A DNA stretch of 64,000 bases from Solibacillus silvestris_B (GTDB taxonomy: Bacteria; Bacillota; Bacilli; Bacillales_A; Planococcaceae). A program made the translations under genes and the position numbers. The stretch covers positions 1-64,000 of the forward strand of contig NZ_JBQCJW010000011.1 in assembly GCF_051967575.1 (NCBI RefSeq), given 5' to 3'. Below, in pieces: positions 27,345 through 35,067 of the stretch. The first letter of the stretch is position 1, and every line of letters begins with the position of its first letter. The notes beneath the pieces are model-generated. The model saw only the letters and a list, made by a program, of their open reading frames with translations. It was not told the DNA's origin and made no database searches.

Positions 27345-28160
27345 ATGGAATCGAAACAGTTAGTTGCTGAGCTGAAGACGAAATTAGGCGAGAATAATTT
27401 TACGTTCACATTCGATGAAAAGCATGATAAATTACGTCTTGAACATAAAAAAATCGGACGAGGGATGGATATCTCTTTACCCGAAATTTTAACGAAGTAC
27501 GAAACGAAAAAACAGCAGGCAATTGATGAAGTGATTTATACAGTTGAGCAAACATTTTCAGCGATGCAGCGGGAAGAAGAACAGGGCTTTGGCGGGCTTG
27601 CTTCTGTCTATCCGATCATCCGCTCGACATCTTTCCCTAAAAAGTCGAATGATGGACATGCATTTGTCATGTCGGACCATACTGCAGAAACGCGTATATA
27701 TTATGCGCTTGATCTGGGCACAACTTATCGTTTAATCGATGAATCAATGTTGCCGAAACTAAATGTAACGGAGGAGCATATACGCGAAGCAGCCCGTTTT
27801 TCTGTAAAAAAATTGCCGACTTCTGTAAAGCAAGATGAGGTTTCAGGCAATATGTATTATTTTTTAAACCATAATGACGGCTATGATGCGAGCCGTATTT
27901 TGAATGAAGGCTTCCTAAAGGAAATGGAAAGCCAAATCGAAGGGGAAATGACAGTATCTGTTCCGCACCAGGATGTTTTAATTATTGGTGATATTCGCAA
28001 TGAAGTAGGTTATGATGTATTAGCACAGATGACGATGCATTTCTTTACAGTTGGCGCGGTTCCGATTACGAGCCTGTCATTCGTATACGAAAACGGTCAT
28101 TTAGAACCAATTTTTATTTTAGCGAAAAACAAAGCAAAAAAGGAGCAAGACGAGAAATGA
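27345..28160 (+). CDS. ytpQ: DUF1444 protein YtpQ
   Basis: A 271-residue soluble protein matching DUF1444 (YtpQ). VYPIIRSTSFPKKS, YYALDLGTTYRLID and ILNEGFLKEME are family features. The biochemical role is unknown. AAAGGAGTG precedes the ATG. Its stop overlaps the ytpR start as ATGA, so the two are co-translated, and it follows the candidate leader RNA. Confidence 0.88.
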   Translation: MESKQLVAELKTKLGENNFTFTFDEKHDKLRLEHKKIGRGMDISLPEILTKYETKKQQAIDEVIYTVEQTFSAMQREEEQGFGGLASVYPIIRSTSFPKKSNDGHAFVMSDHTAETRIYYALDLGTTYRLIDESMLPKLNVTEEHIREAARFSVKKLPTSVKQDEVSGNMYYFLNHNDGYDASRILNEGFLKEMESQIEGEMTVSVPHQDVLIIGDIRNEVGYDVLAQMTMHFFTVGAVPITSLSFVYENGHLEPIFILAKNKAKKEQDEK

Positions 28161-28771
28161 AAGTAGCTTACAACAAAGCATATGTAGGAGATGTCCTACT
28201 AGTTCAATTAGCGATGGAGCCAATCGTAAAAACCGAAATGGAGCGTGTTGGTGACTTAGCCGTTTTAAAAGAGGAAGCGACAGGCGAAATAAAAGCATTC
28301 AACCTTTTTAATGCAAGTAAATATATAGGGTTGGATGTAGCGGGCAATGTGGAAGTGACACCTGAATTAGTTGAAAAACTGGAGGCGGCAATTAAAGCGA
28401 ACGGCGCTGAAATTTCCCTCGATGTAGACTTTTCGCCAAAATTCGTAGTAGGCTATGTGGAAGCGAAAGAAAAGCATCCAAATGCGGATAAGTTAAGTGT
28501 CTGCAAAGTAAATGTAGGGGACGAAACATTACAGATCGTATGTGGCGCACCGAATGTTGAAGCAGGACAAAAAGTAGTCGTGGCAAAAGTTGGTGCGGTA
28601 ATGCCTTCTGGATTACTAATAAAAGAAGGCAATTTACGCGGCGAAGATTCGTTTGGTATGCTTTGTTCCGCACGTGAACTAGCAATCCCTGGCGCACCGG
28701 AAGTGAAAGGGATTTTATTGCTCGATGAATCGGCAGAAGTTGGCAGCCCTTTTGAAATACCAGCTCGGTAA
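28157..28771 (+). CDS. ytpR: tRNA-binding domain protein YtpR
   Basis: A 204-residue protein with an N-terminal DUF4479-type segment (about residues 1-90) and a C-terminal EMAP/Trbp111-like OB fold (about 95-200): VVGYVEAKEKHPNADKLSVCKV, QIVCGAPNVEAGQKVVVA and GMLCSARELAIPG. It resembles the tRNA-binding part of PheT. It is thought to bind tRNA; no catalytic domain is present. A terminator follows. Confidence 0.9.
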   Translation: MKVAYNKAYVGDVLLVQLAMEPIVKTEMERVGDLAVLKEEATGEIKAFNLFNASKYIGLDVAGNVEVTPELVEKLEAAIKANGAEISLDVDFSPKFVVGYVEAKEKHPNADKLSVCKVNVGDETLQIVCGAPNVEAGQKVVVAKVGAVMPSGLLIKEGNLRGEDSFGMLCSARELAIPGAPEVKGILLLDESAEVGSPFEIPAR

Positions 28772-28781
28772 TTTGAAATAT

Positions 28782-28824
28782 TTGTCAGTGTGGTGAGCAA
28801 AGTCTCTCATGCTGACTTTTTTTA
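28782..28824 (+). terminator. Terminator after ytpR
   Basis: GTCAGTGTGGTGAG / CTCATGCTGAC stem with seven T residues. Confidence 0.8.
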
Positions 28825-28968
28825 TCCTTAAAAATATTGATCACGAAGCGCATTTATACTGCAAATATGATATGCTTTTGAGGTATATAAATATATATAT
28901 AATATGCAAAGACCGTTTCAAATAAAGAAATTTGTGCGGCAATGTTTTTAAGGAAAGAAGTGATATTG

Positions 28969-31900
28969 ATGAGTTGGATTAAAAATAAATTTAATCAATT
29001 TTTTAAGATGGACTTAAATGAAGAATATGATGATTATGAGGAATATACGGAAGCGCCTGAAATCGAACAACCAAAACAGCAGCAAGCACAGACGGGTTAT
29101 TACAGGGAAACCGAGCAGCCTAAAAAAGCTTTCCGTTTTCCATTAATAGAAGATGAACATGAGGAGAAGGGTAATGAGCAAGCGCAACCGCGTCAAACAA
29201 CGCGTTTCTACGATGAAGATAATGAAAAGCTCTCATTGCCAAACTATTTGCAAAAACCTGTAGCCCATGAAATATATGATGTGGAAGTATCGGGCATTCG
29301 AGATTTGCTGGAACGCCGCCGCAAAGGGAAGGGGCATTCGAATGTTATTCCAAAAAGCGAGACTTTACGCCGCTTGCCGATTACGAAAGAAGAGCGGGAA
29401 GGTTTGCGAAAAAAGCCTGCGCGTGAAGAAAAAAACGTAAACAAACAAGCTATCAATCCAATGGAAAACAAGAAGCGCTTTGTCCCGACAGATGTCCCGT
29501 CACCTGTACACGGGTTCAAAAAGCCGACACCGATAGAACAATTGATCGAAAAACAACAAAGTTTAAACGAAAAGCTGAACGATGAAGAGCAGCAAGCACC
29601 TGAAATAATCGAACCGCAAAACACGGAAATTTTGGATCAGCCAATTGAACCTATTAGTAAGCAGCCTATTGAAAATAAGCAACAAAAAATAGTTGAACAA
29701 AGCACAGTGAAGGAACAAATTGTTGCTGTGGAAGGGGCGCCTGCGGCAGAACCGCACATCATTCCACAGGAAGAGGAAAATAATAGCGATAAAGAACTCA
29801 TTTTATTCGAGGTTGAGGAAACGGCACAAGAACAGGAACAAGAACAAACTCGTGAGGCGACAGGAGATGAACAGGGCGAGCCGCCGGCAGTATTGCTCGA
29901 AGAAGTGGATATAGCCGAAGAAAAGCAGGGAACTTCTATTGCTGAAACATTGAATGATGTGCAAGTGAAGCATGTGACAATTGAAAACTCGACGATCCAT
30001 ATCGGACAATTAAACGTCGAGCAAATGCCGCCAGCCGACGAAGGGGCTGTTGTAGAGGAGAGCATACAGGAGGCTAAACCATTACAGCAATCGAACAGAG
30101 GCAGCAGGGTTCCATTTAATGTCGTTATGCTGAAGTCGGATAAAGAAAAATTACTTACGAAGAAGTTTGTCGAGCAGCAGCTGGATCAGCAAAATTCGGA
30201 ACATGAAGAAGTGACGGCAAATGAAACGGAAGCCGCAGAAGAAATTGTTGAAGAGAATGAAGAAATATTAATTCAATCGGTTCATGCTGCGGGTACAGCT
30301 GAAGACGCTCAGAAATCAATTGTAAATGAAGACCGGAAAATCGATCAACATGCCCAACAATCATTTCAAAATGAGGTTTTACAGCCAGGGGAAGAAAAAA
30401 GCGTAACAATGGCCTTCCAGCAAACGACCAAACAATATGAACCGGTCAATGAGCTGCAAAAAGAACCTACGAGTGACATGTACAATACAGCTATCGGATT
30501 GTTGGAGCGCGAAAGCATTGTCTCTGAACGATTGGAAGAAGAGATGGAAGTAGCGACAACGACGGAAGTTCAGCCACAGCTTATTTCCGATGAAAAGAAT
30601 GAACAAAATGGAGTGGGAAATACTTCAATCGAAGAAGCGGCTTCCCAACTACAATCTGTTGAACAGGACAAACAACTTTTGGAAGTTCAGCAAGCCGAAA
30701 AAAAGATTCCTTATGTGAAGCCGCCACTTGAATATTTAGTTCCCCCGGAGGAAATGATTGAGGACCGTGATTGGATGGATGAGCAAGGAGAAAATTTGGT
30801 GGAAGCATTGTCCCATTTCCAAATTCAGGCCCATATTGAATCAATCGTCCAAGGTCCAGCCGTTACGCAATTTGAAATCACTGTAGGTCAGGGGACGAAA
30901 GTAAGTAAAGTCCGCAATTTGACAGATGACATTAAACTCGCTTTGGCTGCGAAGGATATTCGCATCGATGCACCGATTCCAGGGAAACGCTCAATCGGCA
31001 TTGAAATTCCGAATCGTATTTCAAGGTCGGTCCGTTTATCTGAAGTGACGGATTCCGAGTCGTTCAGAAATTCGGATTCACCATTAGAGGCAGCATTAGG
31101 GCTGGATTTGACGGGTAAGCCCGTAACAATTGATTTACGCAAAATGCCGCATGGTCTTATTGCCGGTGCAACAGGCTCCGGTAAATCCGTATGTATTAAC
31201 TCGATTTTAGTAAGCTTGCTTTATAAGGCTAATCCAAATGAATTAAAGCTGATGCTAATCGACCCGAAAATGGTTGAGCTTGCGCCATTTAACCATATTC
31301 CGCATTTAGTGAGCCCTGTCATTACAGACGTAAAAGCAGCGACTGCTGCATTAAAATGGGCAGTGGAAGAAATGGAAAGACGTTATCAGTTATTTATGCA
31401 TAGCGGCGCACGTAAAATAGAAGCATATAATAAGATGTGTGATGCAAATGGAATGTATGCGCAAAAGCTGCCATACTTGTTAATCGTAATTGACGAGCTG
31501 GCCGATTTAATGATGATGTCGCCTCAAGATGTGGAAGATAGCATTGTTCGAATTACCCAAAAGGCACGTGCTGCAGGCATTCATTTGATTGTAGCGACAC
31601 AGCGCCCCTCTGTAGATGTTATTACAGGACTTATAAAATCGAATATTCCAACACGTATTGCCTTTTCGGTATCCTCGCAAATCGATTCACGTACAATTTT
31701 GGATGCACAAGGCGCAGAACGTTTGCTTGGACGCGGAGATATGTTATATTTAGGGAATGGTATGTCAGCGCCGACACGGATTCAAGGCACATTTGTTACG
31801 GATGACGAAATAGAAGAGATTATCGAGTATGTACGTGAACAAGGAGAGCCACAATATATATTTAAACAAGAAGAGTTATTGAAGCGTTCAGAAGCAGCGG

Positions 31901-32121
31901 AGGATCAAGATGAATTGTTCGAAGAAGTATGCCGTTTTGTGTATGAACAAGGCTCCGCTTCGACATCGCTTTTGCAGCGCCGTTACCATATTGGCTATAA
32001 TCGTGCTGCAAGATTAATCGACATGCTTGAGCGACAAGGATATGTTTCCGAGCCAAAGGGAAGTAAGCCGAGAGATGTATTTATTACAGAGGAAGATTTA
32101 ATGATCCAATTTGGAGACTAA
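28969..32121 (+). CDS. sftA: DNA translocase SftA (FtsK/SpoIIIE family)
   Basis: About 1050 residues. There is no membrane region, which separates SftA from SpoIIIE/FtsK. Residues about 1-580 are a disordered, Gln/Glu-rich linker, longer than in B. subtilis (total about 952). The motor follows with Walker A GATGSGKSVC (about 733-742), Walker B LLIVIDELADLMM (about 835-847) and VATQRPSVDVITG. The C-terminal gamma winged helix (SASTSLLQRRYHIGYNRAARLIDMLE) reads oriented DNA motifs. SftA clears chromosomal DNA from the closing septum. MSWIKNKFNQFF at ATG 28969 is chosen over an ATG nine codons earlier. Confidence 0.94.
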   Translation: MSWIKNKFNQFFKMDLNEEYDDYEEYTEAPEIEQPKQQQAQTGYYRETEQPKKAFRFPLIEDEHEEKGNEQAQPRQTTRFYDEDNEKLSLPNYLQKPVAHEIYDVEVSGIRDLLERRRKGKGHSNVIPKSETLRRLPITKEEREGLRKKPAREEKNVNKQAINPMENKKRFVPTDVPSPVHGFKKPTPIEQLIEKQQSLNEKLNDEEQQAPEIIEPQNTEILDQPIEPISKQPIENKQQKIVEQSTVKEQIVAVEGAPAAEPHIIPQEEENNSDKELILFEVEETAQEQEQEQTREATGDEQGEPPAVLLEEVDIAEEKQGTSIAETLNDVQVKHVTIENSTIHIGQLNVEQMPPADEGAVVEESIQEAKPLQQSNRGSRVPFNVVMLKSDKEKLLTKKFVEQQLDQQNSEHEEVTANETEAAEEIVEENEEILIQSVHAAGTAEDAQKSIVNEDRKIDQHAQQSFQNEVLQPGEEKSVTMAFQQTTKQYEPVNELQKEPTSDMYNTAIGLLERESIVSERLEEEMEVATTTEVQPQLISDEKNEQNGVGNTSIEEAASQLQSVEQDKQLLEVQQAEKKIPYVKPPLEYLVPPEEMIEDRDWMDEQGENLVEALSHFQIQAHIESIVQGPAVTQFEITVGQGTKVSKVRNLTDDIKLALAAKDIRIDAPIPGKRSIGIEIPNRISRSVRLSEVTDSESFRNSDSPLEAALGLDLTGKPVTIDLRKMPHGLIAGATGSGKSVCINSILVSLLYKANPNELKLMLIDPKMVELAPFNHIPHLVSPVITDVKAATAALKWAVEEMERRYQLFMHSGARKIEAYNKMCDANGMYAQKLPYLLIVIDELADLMMMSPQDVEDSIVRITQKARAAGIHLIVATQRPSVDVITGLIKSNIPTRIAFSVSSQIDSRTILDAQGAERLLGRGDMLYLGNGMSAPTRIQGTFVTDDEIEEIIEYVREQGEPQYIFKQEELLKRSEAAEDQDELFEEVCRFVYEQGSASTSLLQRRYHIGYNRAARLIDMLERQGYVSEPKGSKPRDVFITEEDLMIQFGD

Positions 32122-32167
32122 AGTACTACATAATTGGGCGAGTATAAAATTTTGAATTGTCGTTCAA

Positions 32168-32196
32168 TTATTGTTCCGTGTATTTAGTGCTATAAT
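32168..32196 (+). promoter_or_regulatory. Promoter of murC
   Basis: An extended -10, TGCTATAAT (32188-32196), lies about 70 bases before murC. A weak -35 (ATTATT, 32168-32173) is at 17-base spacing. Confidence 0.5.
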
Positions 32197-32268
32197 GTAG
32201 GCATACTTTGAATTAATAAGTTGATAATTTCAATGGGGTCTTCGTATCCTAGGAGGGTTTTAACAATA

Positions 32269-33567
32269 ATGACACGCTATCATTTTACCGGTATTAAAGG
32301 TTCAGGCATGAGTCCACTTGCTCAAATATTATTTGACGCTGGAGAGCAAGTACAAGGTTCCGACGTTGATACGTATTTTTTTACGGAGCAGCCTTTACGC
32401 GACCGGGGAATAGAAATTTTTACATTTGATGAAAACAATATTAAAGAAGGTTTAACTGTTATTGCGGGCAATGCATTTAATGATGATCATCCTGAATTAG
32501 TGCGCGCGCGCGAATTAGGTGTCGAAGTAATTCGTTACCATAAATTTTTAGGGGAATACAGTAATCGTTTCACATCAATCGCTATTACTGGCGCACATGG
32601 TAAAACATCAACGACTGGATTAATGAGCCATGTCATAGGCGGCTATATGCCGACATCCTATTTAATCGGTGATGGTACGGGCTCGGGGAAAGAGGATGCT
32701 TCCTATTTTGTTATGGAAGCATGTGAATACCGCCGGCACTTTTTAGCCTATCATCCAGATTATGCTGTAATGACAAATATTGATTTTGATCACCCTGATT
32801 ATTTTACGAGCATTGACGATGTATACAATGCATTTCAGCAGTTGGCATTGCAAGTGAATAAAGCGATTATTGCATGTGGGGATGATGAGCAGCTTCAGAA
32901 AATTCAAGCGAATGTGCCCGTTGTATATTACGGATTTGATCCGGAAAATGATTTTGCGGCACGCAATATTGTGAAAACAACAGAAGGCACGGAGTTTGAT
33001 GTATATGTCCGCAATGAATTTTATAGTAAATTCTTTATTCCATTATTCGGGGACCATACGATTTTAAACTCATTAGCCGTTATTTCCCTTTGTCATTACG
33101 AAGGAGTTCCAGCGAAGTTAATCCAAGAGCGACTAAATACTTATGGTGGAGTGAAACGTCGATTTACCGAAACAAAAATCGGTGACGCTGTTTTAGTGGA
33201 CGATTATGCGCACCATCCGACTGAAATTGCCGCAACTTTACAATCGGCACGTCAAAAATACCCGGAACGTGAAGTCGTTGCGATTTTCCAACCACATACA
33301 TTTACAAGAACGAAAGCATTTTTGCAAGATTTTGCGGATAGTTTAAGTGGAGCAGATGCAACTTATTTATGCGATATTTTTGGTTCTGCCCGCGAAAAAC
33401 AAGGAGAGCTTTCCATTGAAAATTTGGCAAGCTTGATTGAGGAATGCGCCCTGTTGACTATTGAAACAATTGAGCAGCTAAAAAAGCATGACAATGCAGT
33501 ATTCCTCTTCATGGGAGCCGGAGATGTTCATAAATATCAAAAAGCGTACGAAGCAATTTTGAAGTAA
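32269..33567 (+). CDS. murC: UDP-N-acetylmuramate-L-alanine ligase MurC
   Basis: A 432-residue Mur ligase that adds L-alanine to UDP-MurNAc in peptidoglycan synthesis. The N-terminal Rossmann part has HFTGIKGSGMSPLAQIL; the ATP-binding loop is ITGAHGKTSTTGLM (about residues 105-118); VMTNIDFDHPDYF and VLVDDYAHHPTEI are conserved ligase motifs. The ATG at 32269 follows AGGAGGG; a TTG 48 bases earlier has no site. In B. subtilis murC also follows sftA. Confidence 0.96.
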   Translation: MTRYHFTGIKGSGMSPLAQILFDAGEQVQGSDVDTYFFTEQPLRDRGIEIFTFDENNIKEGLTVIAGNAFNDDHPELVRARELGVEVIRYHKFLGEYSNRFTSIAITGAHGKTSTTGLMSHVIGGYMPTSYLIGDGTGSGKEDASYFVMEACEYRRHFLAYHPDYAVMTNIDFDHPDYFTSIDDVYNAFQQLALQVNKAIIACGDDEQLQKIQANVPVVYYGFDPENDFAARNIVKTTEGTEFDVYVRNEFYSKFFIPLFGDHTILNSLAVISLCHYEGVPAKLIQERLNTYGGVKRRFTETKIGDAVLVDDYAHHPTEIAATLQSARQKYPEREVVAIFQPHTFTRTKAFLQDFADSLSGADATYLCDIFGSAREKQGELSIENLASLIEECALLTIETIEQLKKHDNAVFLFMGAGDVHKYQKAYEAILK

Positions 33568-33568
33568 T

Positions 33569-33610
33569 AGAAAAACAGCTTAACCTATATGGAGGATAAG
33601 CTGTTTTTCC
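33569..33610 (+). terminator. Terminator after murC
   Basis: AAAAACAGCTTA (33571-33582) / TAAGCTGTTTTT (33597-33608). Confidence 0.88.
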
Positions 33611-33861
33611 ATACATATAGCATCGAACTTCTATTCTATATATTACGGGTTTTATTCATTGGTTGAATGGGGAATATGAAAGCATGGACAAAATTGTCTT
33701 TCATTTGATAGTGGATAAAAAAATATAGGTTTTATGGAAATCCACGATGGAAAAGCACATATTACACATTATTTTGGCGCAAAATGTGTTTTTCTGAGAA
33801 AAGGATTGTCAGATTTTTTGTCGAATGTTTAAATGGAACTAGATAGAGGAGGTCATATTTA
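33611..33861 (+). promoter_or_regulatory. ytxG upstream region with sigma-H-like promoter
   Basis: There is no gene in these 250 bases. AAAGGATTG (33800-33808) and CGAAT (33822-33826) resemble a sigma-H promoter (RWAGGAxxT, about 14 bases, HGAAT); B. subtilis ytxGHJ is known to be sigma-H and sigma-B dependent. A dyad at 33764-33791 (ACACATT / AATGTGT) includes the 23-base repeat shared with 6344-6366. Confidence 0.45.
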
Positions 33862-34377
33862 ATGGAAGTATTGCTTTATATTGCCGCATTAGTAGCTGCA
33901 ATCGGATTTTTAGTATTATGTGTAAGTATTGGTATGACATTGTTTTCAGTTAAGAATACGCTAAATTCTATCGCGGGGACAGTTGCAGGGATTGAAGGGC
34001 AAATGGAAGGAATTACACGTGAAACGACGAGCCTGCTTACAAAAACGAATTCATTGGCGGATGATATTTCAGATAAGTCGGAGAAATTGAATTCTGTATT
34101 CCATGCGGTTAAAGGTGTCGGCGATTCTGTCAATGATTTGAATTCATCTGTACAACGCATTACTTCATCAATCTCTACAGAAGTTCATAAAAACGAAGAG
34201 AAAATCGCCCAAGTTGTGCAATGGAGCAATGTTGCTATGGGCATCGCAGATCAATGGCGACAGCGCAAGCCGATTAACGAGGAAGATGTCATTTACACAA
34301 GCACAAAAACAAACGAAACACCGCCAGCTATGGAAACAAAATCAAAATTCGGTTTTTTAAAGCGAAATAAAGGGTAA
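33862..34377 (+). CDS. ytxG: DUF948 general stress-type protein YtxG
   Basis: A 171-residue membrane-anchored protein. The N-terminal segment VLLYIAALVAAIGFLVLCVSIGMTL is one transmembrane helix; the remainder is a coiled coil rich in polar heptads (TETTSLLTKTNSLADDISDKS-like), typical of DUF948. In B. subtilis it belongs to a general stress operon. AGAGGAGG precedes the ATG. ytxH follows 31 bases later. Confidence 0.88.
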   Translation: MEVLLYIAALVAAIGFLVLCVSIGMTLFSVKNTLNSIAGTVAGIEGQMEGITRETTSLLTKTNSLADDISDKSEKLNSVFHAVKGVGDSVNDLNSSVQRITSSISTEVHKNEEKIAQVVQWSNVAMGIADQWRQRKPINEEDVIYTSTKTNETPPAMETKSKFGFLKRNKG

Positions 34378-34408
34378 TAATTTTTATGGAAAACAAGGGG
34401 GAGTTATT

Positions 34409-34903
34409 ATGATGGAAGAAAAACGAGCAAACTATCAGACATCTCAAGATTATACACAGCTAAATGATTCAATTTATGATGACGAAAAAATCCATGTAAA
34501 AGATTTTGTAATCGGTGCATTGGTCGGAGGCATTGTAGGTGTGGCTACAGCTTTATTGCTAGCTCCGAAAACAGGCAGTGAACTGCGCAATGATGTGGCT
34601 GTACAAGCTGTTACATTAAAGGACAAAAGTATTGAACTGACAGATACAGCGAAAGAAAAGACAGCACAGCTTTCTACTCAATTAAAAGAGCAGTCTTCTT
34701 CACTTGTAGAGAAGGTAAAAGCAAAAACAGCTAAGCAGCCCCCAGTATTAGATGATGGCACTGCTTCTTCAGAAGGTGAAGAGCCATTGCCATTGGATAA
34801 AATGGATAAAGAAGAGCAAAAAGCTGCTGCAAACGCGGATCCGGATAGTGTAAACGCAGATCCCGATATCGCAAACTCAACACGTCATACAGATATGGAA
34901 TAA
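34409..34903 (+). CDS. ytxH: YtxH-domain stress protein
   Basis: A 164-residue protein with a YtxH domain: FVIGALVGGIVGVATALLLAPKTGSELR is a glycine-rich transmembrane segment followed by the APK.G.E.R signature. The rest is a charged helix ending in an acidic, low-complexity tail with a DPDSVNADPDIANS repeat. No ytxJ follows, unlike B. subtilis ytxGHJ. The ribosome binding site GGGGGAG precedes the first of two ATG codons. Confidence 0.88.
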   Translation: MMEEKRANYQTSQDYTQLNDSIYDDEKIHVKDFVIGALVGGIVGVATALLLAPKTGSELRNDVAVQAVTLKDKSIELTDTAKEKTAQLSTQLKEQSSSLVEKVKAKTAKQPPVLDDGTASSEGEEPLPLDKMDKEEQKAAANADPDSVNADPDIANSTRHTDME

Positions 34904-34908
34904 TAAAT

Positions 34909-34964
34909 CGGGGCTATCCGAAATGATCGATTTCATCGAATCTTTTCGGGCAGCCCCCTTTTTG
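34909..34964 (+). terminator. Terminator after ytxH
   Basis: GGGGCT.TCCGAAA / TTTCGGGCAGCCCC with T-run. Confidence 0.8.
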
Positions 34965-35010
34965 ATAGTAGGTGATTTTGCTCGGCCAAAGTTTCTCGGT
35001 AAATGAATCA

Positions 35011-35043
35011 TAAAAAAGGCGCCATGCATATATATGGCGCCTC
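35011..35043 (-). terminator. Terminator of FtsA-like gene
   Basis: AGGCGCCAT / ATGGCGCCT preceded on the plus strand by AAAAAA, which is a T-run in the minus-strand transcript. Confidence 0.8.
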
Positions 35044-35067
35044 TTGAAATTATAATTAAACAATAAT

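Noticed and set aside
29637..30065. Serine/cysteine-rich minus-strand frame inside sftA
   Set aside because: It is the shadow of the Glu/Gln-rich linker codons, with no ribosome binding site and biased composition.
33827..33851. Sigma-B promoter for ytxG
   Set aside because: GTTTAA is present but the position of the -10 is occupied by the GAGGAGG ribosome binding site, with no GGGTAT-like sequence.
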